64,000 bases of DNA from Pseudomonas nitroreducens (GCF_014204515.1 NZ_JACHLI010000005.1:186001-250000); one strand, 5' to 3'; numbered from the stretch's first letter, positions 36,405 through 45,424 are shown. Made by a program: numbers and translations. The notes: generated by a model from the letters alone, not told the origin.

Positions 36405-37940
36405 TTAAAGCAGGGTCACGATGGACTTGCCGGTCATTTCCTTGGGCTGTTCCAGGCCCATCAGCTTCAGCAGCGTCGGCGCCACGTCCGCCAGAACGCC
36501 GCCCTCGCGGATGCTCAGCTGGCGCTTGCCGACATAGACGAAGGGCACCGGCTCGCAGGTGTGCGCGGTGTGCGCCTGGCCGGTCATGGCGTCTTCCATC
36601 TGCTCGACGTTGCCGTGGTCGGCGGTGATCAGCGCCTCGCCGCCGACCTTGTCCAGCGCCTCGACGATGCGGCCGACGCAGGTGTCCAGGCACTCCACGG
36701 CCTTCACCGCGGCGTCGAACACGCCGGTGTGGCCGACCATGTCGCCGTTGGCGTAGTTGACGATGATCACGTCGAAGCGCTGGTTCTCGATGGCGTCGAC
36801 GATCCGGTCGGTGACTTCCGGCGCGCTCATTTCCGGCTGCAGGTCATAGGTGGCGACCTTGGGCGAGGGGATGAGGATGCGTTCTTCGCCTTCGAACGGC
36901 TCTTCGCGGCCGCCGGAGAAGAAGAAGGTCACGTGGGCGTATTTCTCGGTCTCGGCGATGCGCAGCTGGGTCTTGCCGTTCTTGGCCAGGTACTCGCCCA
37001 GGACGTTGTCCAGGGATTCGGGCTTGAACGCGCTGGGCGCCGGGATGCTCGCCGCGTACTGGGTCAGCATCACGTATTCGGCCAGATGCAGCTCGCGCTG
37101 GCGCGGGAACTCCTTGAAGCCCGGCTCGACGAAGGCGCGCGACAGTTCGCGGGCGCGGTCGGCACGGAAGTTCATGAAGACCACGGCGTCGCCGTCTTCC
37201 ACGCGTACCTGTTCGCCAATGCGGGTGGCCTTGACGAATTCGTCGCTCTCGCCGCGCTCATAGGCGGCGTTCAGCGCACCCACGGCAGTGTCGGCAGTGA
37301 ATTCGGCGGTGCCGTCGGTGATCAGGTTGTAGGCGGCTTCAACGCGGTCCCAGCGGTTGTCGCGGTCCATGGCGAAGTAGCGGCCGATGATGCTGGCGGT
37401 GCGACCCTTGCCGATGCGGGCGAAGGCGTCATCGAGCAGCTTCAGCGAAGGCTCGGCGCTCTTGGGCGGGGTGTCGCGGCCGTCGAGGAAGGCGTGCAGG
37501 TAGATTTTCCCGGCGCCACGCTGGGCGGCCAGTTCGGCCATGGCGACCAGGTGGTCCTGGTGGCTGTGCACACCGCCATCGGAGAGCAGACCGAGGATGT
37601 GCACGGCCTTGCCGGCGCCGGCGGCCTTGTCCACGGCAGCGGTCAGCACCGGGTTGTGGAAGAACTCGCCGTCGCGGATGGCCTTGGTGACGCGGGTGAA
37701 GTCCTGGTAGACGACGCGGCCGGCGCCCAGGTTCATGTGGCCTACCTCGGAGTTGCCCATCTGGCCGTCGGGCAGGCCGACGTCCATGCCCGAGCCGGAG
37801 ATCAGGCCGTTGGGCTGGTTGGCCAGCAGGCGGTCCCAGTTGGGCTTCTTCGCGGCGTAGATGGCGTTGTATTCCGGGCTCTCGCTATGGCCGAAGCCGT
37901 CCAGAATGATCAGGACCAGCGGTTTGGGCGTTGCAGTCAT
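36405..37940 (-). CDS. gpmI: Cofactor-independent phosphoglycerate mutase
   Basis: 511 residues, the standard length. [11 protein letters not shown] (first Mn ligand Asp) and [17 protein letters not shown], containing the catalytic serine, are near the N-terminus. [21 protein letters not shown], and the C-terminal TADHGNVE and HTCEPVPF follow. It interconverts 3- and 2-phosphoglycerate in the cytosol. It is divergent from the rhodanese gene across a 145-bp spacer. Confidence 0.97.
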   Translation of the reverse strand: MTATPKPLVLIILDGFGHSESPEYNAIYAAKKPNWDRLLANQPNGLISGSGMDVGLPDGQMGNSEVGHMNLGAGRVVYQDFTRVTKAIRDGEFFHNPVLTAAVDKAAGAGKAVHILGLLSDGGVHSHQDHLVAMAELAAQRGAGKIYLHAFLDGRDTPPKSAEPSLKLLDDAFARIGKGRTASIIGRYFAMDRDNRWDRVEAAYNLITDGTAEFTADTAVGALNAAYERGESDEFVKATRIGEQVRVEDGDAVVFMNFRADRARELSRAFVEPGFKEFPRQRELHLAEYVMLTQYAASIPAPSAFKPESLDNVLGEYLAKNGKTQLRIAETEKYAHVTFFFSGGREEPFEGEERILIPSPKVATYDLQPEMSAPEVTDRIVDAIENQRFDVIIVNYANGDMVGHTGVFDAAVKAVECLDTCVGRIVEALDKVGGEALITADHGNVEQMEDAMTGQAHTAHTCEPVPFVYVGKRQLSIREGGVLADVAPTLLKLMGLEQPKEMTGKSIVTLL

Positions 37941-38085
37941 AGTTACGGCTCTTTCCGAGAATAGGGGTCAGAAAAGGACCGACATTTTACCGGTTGGTGC
38001 CGACAGACGCCATGATTGGCAGGGTTCAGCCGTCAGATACGCGCGTGTATACTGGCCGGCATTTTTACGTCTGGATGTCCTGCGC

Positions 38086-38508
38086 ATGTCTTCGTTTCTT
38101 CCTCGTCTGATCGAATTCGCCACCCACCACTACCTGCTGGTCGGTGCCCTGGTCATCCTGCTGGTGCTGCTGGCCCTGCACGAAATGCGCAAGGGCGGCC
38201 GCGCGCTGTCCACCCGCGAGCTGACTGCCATGGTCAACGCCGACCAGGCCATCGTGCTGGATATCCGTCCGACCAAGGAATTCGCCGCCGGCCACATCGT
38301 CGATGCGCTGAACATCCCGGCCGACAAACTGAACGCGCGCATGAGCGAGCTGGACAAGCACAAGGCCAAGACCATCATCGTGGTCGACGGCATGGGCCAG
38401 CATTCGGGCACCTGGTGCAGCGTGCTGCAGAAGGCCGGCTACACCGCCGCCAAGCTCTCCGGTGGTATCGGCAGCTGGCGCGGCGACAACCTGCCCCTGG
38501 TGAAGTGA
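38086..38508 (+). CDS. Membrane-anchored rhodanese-like protein lacking the active-site cysteine
   Basis: 140 residues from the ATG at 38086; an upstream in-frame extension to 37861 overlaps gpmI. A transmembrane helix (about 15-33) precedes a rhodanese fold: VLDIRPTKEFAAGHIVDALNIP is diagnostic. In the active-site loop VVDGMGQHS an aspartate stands where rhodaneses have cysteine, and the only nearby cysteine is in GTWCSV. It is probably not a sulfurtransferase, perhaps a binding module. A possible -10 TATACT lies at 38048-38053. It is 1 bp before grxC and seems cotranscribed with grxC and secB. Confidence 0.88.
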   Translation: MSSFLPRLIEFATHHYLLVGALVILLVLLALHEMRKGGRALSTRELTAMVNADQAIVLDIRPTKEFAAGHIVDALNIPADKLNARMSELDKHKAKTIIVVDGMGQHSGTWCSVLQKAGYTAAKLSGGIGSWRGDNLPLVK

Positions 38509-38509
38509 G

Positions 38510-38764
38510 ATGCCGTCGATCTTGATCTACACCAGCGCGTGGTGCCCTTATTGCATCCGCGCCAAGGCCCTGCTGGACCGAAAGGGTGTCGCCTACGAGG
38601 AAATCTCGGTGGACGGCAAGCCCGGCATCCGCGCCGAGATGGCCAGCAAGGCCGGCCGCACCTCGGTGCCGCAGATCTGGATCGACTCCACCCACATCGG
38701 CGGCTGCGACGATCTTTACGCGCTGGAACGCGCGGGCAAGCTGGACACGCTGCTGACGGCGTGA
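38510..38764 (+). CDS. grxC: Glutaredoxin 3
   Basis: 84 residues with the dithiol active site CPYC (residues 12-15), the cis-proline TSVPQIWI and glutathione-binding GGCDDLYAL. It reduces disulfides with glutathione in the cytosol. It follows the rhodanese gene by one base and precedes secB by 37 bp, the common grxC-secB arrangement. Confidence 0.97.
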   Translation: MPSILIYTSAWCPYCIRAKALLDRKGVAYEEISVDGKPGIRAEMASKAGRTSVPQIWIDSTHIGGCDDLYALERAGKLDTLLTA

Positions 38765-38801
38765 TCCCTCATTCTGAAACGATGCACAAGAAGGTCCCGA
38801 A

Positions 38802-39281
38802 ATGACTGAACAAGCCAACGGCGCAGCCGAGCAAGACAACAATCCGCAGTTCTCGCTGCAGCGCATCTATGTCCGCGACCTGTCCTTCGAGGCCCCCAAG
38901 GCCCCGGAAATCTTCCGTCAGGAATGGCAGCCGGCCATCTCCATGGACCTCAACACCCGTCAGAAGCAGCTGGACGGCGACTTCTACGAAGTGGTCCTGA
39001 CCGTGTCGGTCACCGTGAAGAACAACGAAGAGACCGCCTTCATCGTCGAAGTGCAGCAGGCCGGTATCTTCCTGATCAAGGGTCTGGACGCTTCCAGCAT
39101 GAGCCACACCCTGGGTGCCTTCTGCCCGAACATCCTCTTCCCGTACGCCCGTGAAACCCTGGACAGCCTGGTCGTCCGCGGTTCCTTCCCGGCGCTGATG
39201 CTGTCGCCGGTGAACTTCGACGCGCTGTACGCGCAGGAAATCGCCCGCATGCAGGCCTCCGGCGAGATCCCGGCCCAGTAA
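38802..39281 (+). CDS. secB: Protein-export chaperone SecB
   Basis: 159 residues. [19 protein letters not shown] and the C-terminal [28 protein letters not shown] are diagnostic. The homotetramer keeps preproteins unfolded and passes them to SecA. A ribosome site AGGTCC lies just before the ATG. The gene ends 20 bp before an intrinsic terminator. Confidence 0.97.
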   Translation: MTEQANGAAEQDNNPQFSLQRIYVRDLSFEAPKAPEIFRQEWQPAISMDLNTRQKQLDGDFYEVVLTVSVTVKNNEETAFIVEVQQAGIFLIKGLDASSMSHTLGAFCPNILFPYARETLDSLVVRGSFPALMLSPVNFDALYAQEIARMQASGEIPAQ

Positions 39282-39300
39282 TCGCTGCGGCTGTGAACAA

Positions 39301-39323
39301 AGGCGCCTGCGGGCGCCTTTTTC
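39301..39323 (+). terminator. Terminator of secB
   Basis: AGGCGCC-TGCG-GGCGCCT followed by TTTTC forms a typical intrinsic terminator 20 bp after the secB stop. Confidence 0.85.
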
Positions 39324-39358
39324 TTTGCCTGCGCAAAGGTGGTGGGCGGGAAAGTGCT

Positions 39359-39482
39359 GTTCGCGAGCAAGCTCGCTCCTACAGGTGATTGCCGAGATCG
39401 GCGCTGGGCGTAGGAGCGGACTCTGTCCGCGATGCTGTCCGGCGCGATGCGGGGCTATCGCGGACGGAGTCCGCTCCTACGG
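39359..39482. repeat. Three REP elements (GCTCCTAC family), two as an inverted pair
   Basis: TTCGCGAGCAAGCTCGCTCC..TACAGG at 39359-39385, CGTAGGAGCGGACTCTGTCC.. at 39409-39434 and ATCGCGGACGGAGTCCGCTC.. at 39457-39482 are Pseudomonas REP sequences. The last two face each other, as in a REPIN doublet. They separate secB from the NtrC-controlled RNA locus. Confidence 0.85.
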
Positions 39483-39517
39483 TCGATGTCGAGGTCGCGG
39501 TCAAGATTGGTGCGTGC

Positions 39518-39532
39518 GCACTAGAGGGGCGC
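39518..39532. promoter_or_regulatory. NtrC-like binding site upstream of the modular RNA
   Basis: GCACT-AGAGG-GGCGC differs by one base from the enteric NtrC form GCACT-N5-GGTGC, and a GGTGC half-site lies just upstream (39509-39513). Its distance of about 135 bp to the sigma-54 promoter is normal for an enhancer. Confidence 0.5.
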
Positions 39533-39654
39533 AGGTCGCCTTGGGGATAACCGCGTGCCGGCGCACTTGCGAATCTCGATCACGTCTCTGCAGGCCCCGT
39601 GGATTCTGGCCTGTGGCGATTCGGTGATCCGCTTCGCCGCACCACCCGCAATCT

Positions 39655-39670
39655 TGGCACGCCCTCTGCA
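39655..39670 (+). promoter_or_regulatory. Sigma-54 (-24/-12) promoter
   Basis: TGGCACGCCCTCTGCA matches the consensus TGGCAC-N5-TTGC at nine of ten positions with correct GG-N10-GC spacing. Transcription should start near 39681, about 14 bp before the first hairpin module. Confidence 0.75.
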
Positions 39671-39680
39671 ATACCCCTGA

Positions 39681-39977
39681 TAACAGCGATTTCAGGGGCC
39701 TCGGTACAGGCAGGCTGGGGAACCCCTCTTTTACAACTTGCGAGCGTGCCGTCCGAAGTGGTGGCCGTCGCAGCCGGTTCGGGGGTCCTGGTACAGGCAG
39801 GCCGGGAAAGCCCCCTTTTTATGCCCGCAGGCGCGCCACGGCGCTCCGCGCACCCGTTAGGGGTCCTGGTACAGGCAGGCCGGGTAAACCCCTCTTTTAT
39901 GCCGGCGATGCTCCATCCGGAGCGCGCCTCCCGCTTCGGGGCCCCGGACCAGGCAGGCTGGGAAAACCCCGCTTTTA
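39681..39977 (+). ncRNA. nrsZ: NrsZ-like nitrogen-regulated modular small RNA, four modules
   Basis: Four tandem modules share the core GGTACAGGCAGGC, starting at 39703, 39790 and 39868, and as GGACCAGGCAGGC at 39946 (spacing 87, 78, 78). Each core lies in the loop of a G/C hairpin followed by Ts. The outer stems are AGGGG/CCCCT, GGGGG/CCCCC, AGGGGT/ACCCCT and CGGGG/CCCCG, so pairing is kept while the end pairs change. A short inner CCTG/CAGG stem appears in modules 2 and 3. The sigma-54 promoter, NtrC-like site and closeness to ntrBC match NrsZ of P. aeruginosa, which is RpoN/NtrC-dependent, is processed into three similar modules and acts on rhlA. Four modules here is a difference. The ends are estimates. 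Two overlapping ORFs are shadows of the repeat. Confidence 0.75.
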
Positions 39978-40373
39978 TTCGGGCCGCGCGCTGATGGTCA
40001 GTCGCCACCGGCCCTCGGCCTCGGCGCTGTCCCAGGCGCCCTTCAGGCGGCGGGTCGACAGCAGCGTCAGCACAACCCCTTTCTCTCCCGGCTCCAGCTT
40101 CCAGCGCACTGGCGCATCGCCGATACGCAACTGGCCCTGTTGCGCGTCACCTTTGGCGTCGATCTGCACCGCCAGTGCGCCGTCCAGATGGCCGGCGCGC
40201 ACGGCGGGCTGGGCATCGAGAACCAGTACCAGGCCATCGGCCGAAGGCTCTACCGCGAGGATCTGCGGCGGCCCCTCGTGGGGTGGATTGACCAGCCGGC
40301 CGAGCATCAGGCCCAGCAGCAGGCCGAGCACGCCCAGCGACACCATCACCTTCAGCCAGGGCCTGGGCCGCAT
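39975..40373 (-). CDS. Small membrane-anchored protein of unknown function
   Basis: 132 residues from the ATG at 40373, with AGGGAG upstream; a longer frame to 40427 would overlap the trmL start. One transmembrane helix (about 8-27, VMVSLGVLGLLLGLMLG) anchors a periplasmic domain of about 100 residues rich in beta-like segments (ILAVEPSADGLVLVLDAQP, WKLEPGEKGVVLTLLS). No family is recognised. It is divergent from trmL and converges on the modular RNA, whose last hairpin reaches its stop codon. Confidence 0.75.
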   Translation of the reverse strand: MRPRPWLKVMVSLGVLGLLLGLMLGRLVNPPHEGPPQILAVEPSADGLVLVLDAQPAVRAGHLDGALAVQIDAKGDAQQGQLRIGDAPVRWKLEPGEKGVVLTLLSTRRLKGAWDSAEAEGRWRLTISARPE

Positions 40374-40425
40374 TTGCTCCCTGGCGGGGGTAGAATGCCC
40401 GCCGTTCTCAGGCTCGGAGCGTTGC

Positions 40426-40887
40426 ATGTTCCACGTAATCCTTTTTCAACCGGAAATCCCCCCGAACACCGGCAACATTATCAGGCTGTGCGCCAACGCG
40501 GGTTGCAGCCTGCACCTGATCGAGCCGCTGGGCTTCGAGCTGGACGACAAGCGCCTGCGCCGCGCCGGGCTGGATTACCACGAGTACGCCAGCGTGAAGC
40601 GCTACGCGACGCTGGAGGAGTGTCTGCAGCAACTCGGCCAGCCGCGCCTGTTCGCCTTCACTACCAAGGGATCGCAACCGTTCCACGAAGTGGCCTATGA
40701 GCGCGGCGACGCTTTCCTGTTCGGCCCGGAAAGCCGTGGGTTGCCCGAAGAGGTGCGCGACGCCCTGCCGCCGGAGCAACGCGTACGCCTGCCGATGCGC
40801 CCCGGTTGCCGCAGCCTGAACCTGTCAAACACCGTCGCGGTGACTGTCTACGAAGCCTGGCGCCAGCACGACTTCGCCATGGACTGA
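40426..40887 (+). CDS. trmL: tRNA (cytidine/uridine-2'-O-)-methyltransferase
   Basis: 153 residues, a small SPOUT enzyme that 2'-O-methylates the wobble base 34 of tRNA-Leu. FHVILFQPEIPPNTGNIIRLCANAGC at the N-terminus, FGPESRGLP, and CRSLNLSNTVAVTVYEAWRQ forming the trefoil knot are diagnostic. A -10-like TAGAAT lies at 40391-40396. The start is fixed by homology; the frame is open far upstream but only as a shadow. Confidence 0.96.
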   Translation: MFHVILFQPEIPPNTGNIIRLCANAGCSLHLIEPLGFELDDKRLRRAGLDYHEYASVKRYATLEECLQQLGQPRLFAFTTKGSQPFHEVAYERGDAFLFGPESRGLPEEVRDALPPEQRVRLPMRPGCRSLNLSNTVAVTVYEAWRQHDFAMD

Positions 40888-41181
40888 GCATTTTCTGATC
40901 GATCCGCGCAAACCCGCGCCAGGTGAGGAGCGCAGCGGCTTGCCCCAAGCTTATCCACAGGCGGGCGCACAGTGGATGTGGGCAAGCTGGGATTTTCTGC
41001 ACAGAAACCGCGCAAACCCGCAGACCGCGCGTGCCCTGGGCTGTAGCACGTTCCTTCCCCGTGCCGTGCACAGGGTTATCCACAGGCTCTGGGGATGGAT
41101 GTTGCGGGCTTGTGACGGCGCCTGCGGGCGTTGATCGCGGGTATGGTCCGCACCTATGCGGAGGGTTTTCCGCTGGGGCAG
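40888..41181. other. Gene-free spacer with direct repeats and two DnaA boxes
   Basis: No coding region is supported. TTTTCTG-N6/8-CCGCGCAAACCCGC occurs twice (about 40892-40917 and 40993-41020). Each copy is followed by a perfect DnaA box TTATCCACA (40951-40959 and 41076-41084). The two halves look like an old duplication of about 100-125 bp. Confidence 0.5.
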
Positions 41182-41298
41182 CCCCTCACCCTAACCCTCT
41201 CCCAGAGGGAGAGGGGACCGTACGGTGCAGGATGAAGCCATCGCGTCAGCCGGTACAGGCAGCTCCCTCTCCCTCTGGGAGAGGGCCGGGGTGAGGGA
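41182..41298. repeat. Second inverted pair of CCCTCTCCC-type REP elements
   Basis: Copies at 41182-41216 and 41263-41298 face each other and match the pair at 32705-32805 in layout and core sequence. The spacer holds CGGTACAGGCAG (41250-41261), which shares 11 bases with the core of the NrsZ-like modules. Confidence 0.75.
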
Positions 41299-41326
41299 GG
41301 GGCCGGTATTGGACCGACAGGTGGCA

Positions 41327-41350
41327 GAAAAGCAGGGCCTTCCGGCCCCT
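41327..41350 (-). terminator. Terminator of ntrC
   Basis: AGGGCC-TTCC-GGCCCC with Ts on the plus side and GCTTTTC on the minus side sits 18 bp after the ntrC stop. It can terminate transcripts from both strands. Confidence 0.75.
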
Positions 41351-41367
41351 TTTTCCACTCGAGAACT

Positions 41368-42798
<1,431 letters not shown>

Positions 42799-42800
42799 GG

Positions 42801-43877
42801 TCAATGCACTCCTTGTTCCAGGGGCAGGAACAGACTGAATACGGTGTGGCCCGGATGGCTGTCGCATTCGATCAAGCCCTGGTGCTGGCTGATGATGTTC
42901 TGGGTGATGGCCAGGCCCAGGCCGGTGCCGTCGGCGCGGCCGCTGACCATGGGATAGAAGATGGTGTCCTGCAGTTCAGCCGGGATGCCGGGGCCGTTGT
43001 CGATGATCTCCACCTTGCACACCAGGCGATGGCGCGTGTGGCCGATGGTGAACTGGCGCAGGGTGCGGGTGCGCAGGGTGATGCGGCCCAGCTTGAGTTC
43101 GTTCTGCGCGGCGATCGCCTGCATGGCGTTGCGCACGATGTTGAGCACCGCCTGGATCATCTGTTCGCGGTCGATCAGCAGGTCGGGGATGCTCGGGTCG
43201 TAGTCGCGCAGCAGCGGGATCGTGCCCTGGGTCTCGGCCTCCACCAGGCTGCAGACGCGCTCCAGCACCTCGTGGACGTTGGTCACCGAGAGCTGCGGCA
43301 GCTTGTTCGAGCCGAGCATGCGGTCCACCAGGTTCCGCAGACGATCGGCCTCTTCGATGATGACGTTGGTGTAGTCCTTGAGCGACTCTTCCGGCAGCTC
43401 GCGGGAAAGCAGCTGTGCCGCGCCGCGAATGCCGCCCAGCGGGTTCTTGATCTCGTGGGCCAGGCCGCGCACCAGCAGCTTGGTGGTTTCCTGCTTGGAC
43501 AGTTGCGCCTCTTCCTTGGTGATGCGCAGCAGCCGGTCACGCGGGTGCACTTCGAGCAGCAGCAGGGTGTCGCGACGGTCGAGGATCGGCGTCACCGCGT
43601 AGTCCACGGTGATGGTCTGGCCGGTCAGCGAGGTCAGGGTCGCTTCGCGCTTGGTGAAGGGGTGCGCCTCTTCCACCGCCTGGCGCAGCGACTGCAGCGC
43701 CTCGGGCGACTCGGTGAACAGCTCGCTGATGAACTGCCCGTGGCTGCGTTGGCCGCTGACCGCCAGCAGCATCTCCGCCGCCGGGTTCATGTACTCCAGG
43801 CGCAGCTCGGCATTGAGCAGGATCACCGCCGTGGTGAGGTTGTCGAGCAACAGGCGGAGCTGGGTTTCTGTAGGCAT
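42801..43877 (-). CDS. ntrB: Nitrogen sensor histidine kinase/phosphatase NtrB
   Basis: 358 residues from the ATG at 43877. It is cytosolic, with an N-terminal PAS domain (LLDNLTTAVILLNAELRLEYMNPAAE). The H-box RGLAHEIKNPLGG places the phosphorylated histidine at H141. The ATPase domain has NIVRNAMQAI, DNGPGIP and GLGLAITQNI. It phosphorylates NtrC and dephosphorylates it when PII binds. Directly upstream are a sigma-54-like promoter and an NtrC site, suggesting autoregulation. The frame extends to 43979, but homology begins at 43877. Confidence 0.97.
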   Translation of the reverse strand: MPTETQLRLLLDNLTTAVILLNAELRLEYMNPAAEMLLAVSGQRSHGQFISELFTESPEALQSLRQAVEEAHPFTKREATLTSLTGQTITVDYAVTPILDRRDTLLLLEVHPRDRLLRITKEEAQLSKQETTKLLVRGLAHEIKNPLGGIRGAAQLLSRELPEESLKDYTNVIIEEADRLRNLVDRMLGSNKLPQLSVTNVHEVLERVCSLVEAETQGTIPLLRDYDPSIPDLLIDREQMIQAVLNIVRNAMQAIAAQNELKLGRITLRTRTLRQFTIGHTRHRLVCKVEIIDNGPGIPAELQDTIFYPMVSGRADGTGLGLAITQNIISQHQGLIECDSHPGHTVFSLFLPLEQGVH

Positions 43878-43911
43878 GGCGTAAGAGATGTCCCAAGACT
43901 GTGCGGGAAAA

Positions 43912-43927
43912 TGCAAAAAGCAAACCA
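43912..43927 (-). promoter_or_regulatory. Possible sigma-54 promoter of ntrBC
   Basis: On the minus strand TGG-TTTGCTTTT-TGCA has the required GG-N10-GC and a full -12 TTGC, but only half of the -24 box. Its expected start site is about 25 nt before the ntrB ATG. Confidence 0.4.
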
Positions 43928-44044
43928 GGCCCAGAAAAGGCGCGTATTTCGCGGCATCGCGCTGATTTGCGGTGCGCAAGCGGCCGAATCGGGTCAGGAG
44001 AATGACCCGAAATGGGGAGAGTATAGAAAGTGGTGCAGGCTAAC

Positions 44045-44059
44045 GCACCGATATGGTGC
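44045..44059. promoter_or_regulatory. NtrC binding site upstream of ntrB
   Basis: GCACC-GATAT-GGTGC is a perfect dyad of the NtrC type, about 130 bp from the possible sigma-54 promoter and just past the stop of the DUF4124 gene. Confidence 0.65.
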
Positions 44060-44083
44060 GTTTGTGTCCCGGCGCACGCCGCC

Positions 44084-44662
44084 TCAGTGGCTGGCGGCGC
44101 TGAGCGGGAGGGAAGTGTCGAGGTGGGTCGCCTCGGCCACGGAAACGCGGAACATGTGGAAGGGCTGGTTGGGCGTCTGCTCGATGGTGCGGCCGAGGGT
44201 GTCGACTATTTCCACCGACAGCTGGTGCGTGCCGCGGTCGATGTTGTCCAGCGGGAACACCGGGCTGCGGCCGGGTTCACCCACCGGCTTGCCATCGAGC
44301 AGCAGGCGGTACAGGTGGCCGGGCAGCAACGCCGGGTCGCTGGTGGCGGAGACGATCAGCGCGCCGTCGTTGGCGCGGATGGTGGCGTCCGGCTCGGGCA
44401 CGAGGATGCGCAGCAGTTGGTAGGCCGGCGGGCCCGCCGGCAACGGCGGGGTGGCCGGGGCGTAGAGCGGCGGCGGCATGCGTACGCCGTGGGGCGCCTT
44501 CTGCGGGTCGTTGCGCGGTGTCATGTCCAGCTTCTGCGCGTTGCCGCGCGGTGGCTGGTCGGTGAAGACGCGGTTACCGTCCTTGTCGATGTAGGTGTAG
44601 ACCTCGGCGTTGGCCGTCAGGCAGAACAGCATCGAGAACAGGAAAACTGCCAGAAGGCGCAT
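44084..44662 (-). CDS. DUF4124-domain exported protein (copy A)
   Basis: 192 residues with a signal peptide (MRLLAVFLFSMLFCLTANA). The DUF4124 motif VYTYIDKDGNRVFTDQPP follows directly. A proline-rich linker leads to a second beta-rich domain (ATIRANDGALIVSATSDPAL, LLLDGKPVGEPGRSP). Function is unknown; the domain is common in gammaproteobacterial envelope proteins. It starts 2 bp after its paralogue and ends about 200 bp before ntrB. Confidence 0.85.
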   Translation of the reverse strand: MRLLAVFLFSMLFCLTANAEVYTYIDKDGNRVFTDQPPRGNAQKLDMTPRNDPQKAPHGVRMPPPLYAPATPPLPAGPPAYQLLRILVPEPDATIRANDGALIVSATSDPALLPGHLYRLLLDGKPVGEPGRSPVFPLDNIDRGTHQLSVEIVDTLGRTIEQTPNQPFHMFRVSVAEATHLDTSLPLSAASH

Positions 44663-44664
44663 CG

Positions 44665-45213
44665 TCAGCCGCCCGTCCTCGGTTGCACCTTGGGTCGTTG
44701 CGGGCTGTTGGTGCTGATCCGCTGCAGGGTGAAGCTCACCGGCGAACTGGCCTGGATCACCCGGCTGCCCTGCAGGACCTGGACGGCCAGGGTGTGCTCG
44801 CCGCGGTCGAGGTTCTGCATGGTGATGCTGGTGTCCCGCGCAGGGCTGCCGTAGGGCTGGCCATCGAGCAGCAGTTGCAGCAGGTGGTCCGGGTTGAGGG
44901 CCGGCTGCACCACCACATCGACCTGCACGGTGCCGTTGTTGACCCGCAGCGCTTCGTCGCTGGGAATGTTGCTCAGCGCCAGGATCGAGTAGGCGCGTGC
45001 GCTCTGGTCCTGGGTGCCGCTGGTGGCCGGTGCGGCGGCCGGGGCCTGGGTGCCGACGGTATTGGTCGGCGGCAGCTCCACGGGGGTGGCGCCGACGTTG
45101 GTGGGCGGCTGGTTGGTGAACACCGTCTTGCCGTTGGCGTCGGTGTACTTGTAGATCTGCGCGCTGGCTGGCAATGCGGCGGCGAGCAGCAGGGCGGTGA
45201 GGATCAGGCGCAT
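44665..45213 (-). CDS. DUF4124-domain exported protein (copy B)
   Basis: 182 residues from the ATG at 45213 with GGAG upstream; signal peptide MRLILTALLLAAALPASA. IYKYTDANGKTVFTNQPP is the DUF4124 motif. The C-terminal half aligns with copy A (RVNNGTVQVDVVVQPAL, LLLDGQPYGSPARDT, NLDRGEHTLAVQV). The two genes are a tandem duplication and probably an operon. Role unknown. Confidence 0.85.
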   Translation of the reverse strand: MRLILTALLLAAALPASAQIYKYTDANGKTVFTNQPPTNVGATPVELPPTNTVGTQAPAAAPATSGTQDQSARAYSILALSNIPSDEALRVNNGTVQVDVVVQPALNPDHLLQLLLDGQPYGSPARDTSITMQNLDRGEHTLAVQVLQGSRVIQASSPVSFTLQRISTNSPQRPKVQPRTGG

Positions 45214-45424
45214 GAAGGATCTCCGGATGGACTTGCCAAGCCTTGCACTGCCGACGGCAGCTGGCAAGTTGCCTATTGTCTTTCAGCAGGGCGTCGCGCG
45301 TTGTGCGCTGCTGCTCGTCGAAGGACCTTTCATACAGCGGCGCAGTCCATTACCGGTCCGAGTCCGGCGTGTGCGTCTGTATGATGCGGGCTGGCGTGAT
45401 TGTCCATCGTTTCGGGGTGTGCTT

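Noticed and set aside
39695..39977. CRISPR array
   Set aside because: Only four units; the repeats are imperfect, vary at their ends, carry terminator-like T-tracts, and no cas gene is present.
39599..39994. Plus-strand ORF of 131 codons over the same modules
   Set aside because: No ribosome site; repeats of QAGR/NPSFMPA arise from the hairpin modules, and the ORF begins before the predicted transcript start.
39580..40008. Minus-strand ORF of 142 codons with 26-residue repeats (IKxGFSRPACTRTP)
   Set aside because: The periodicity is that of the DNA modules on the other strand. Conserved residues fall exactly on the hairpins, linkers are random, and it overlaps the end of the membrane-protein gene. 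An RNA explanation with promoter and stems is stronger.
40951..41084. Replication origin based on two DnaA boxes
   Set aside because: Only two boxes, no A/T-rich unwinding region, and no dnaA, dnaN, gidA or parAB nearby.
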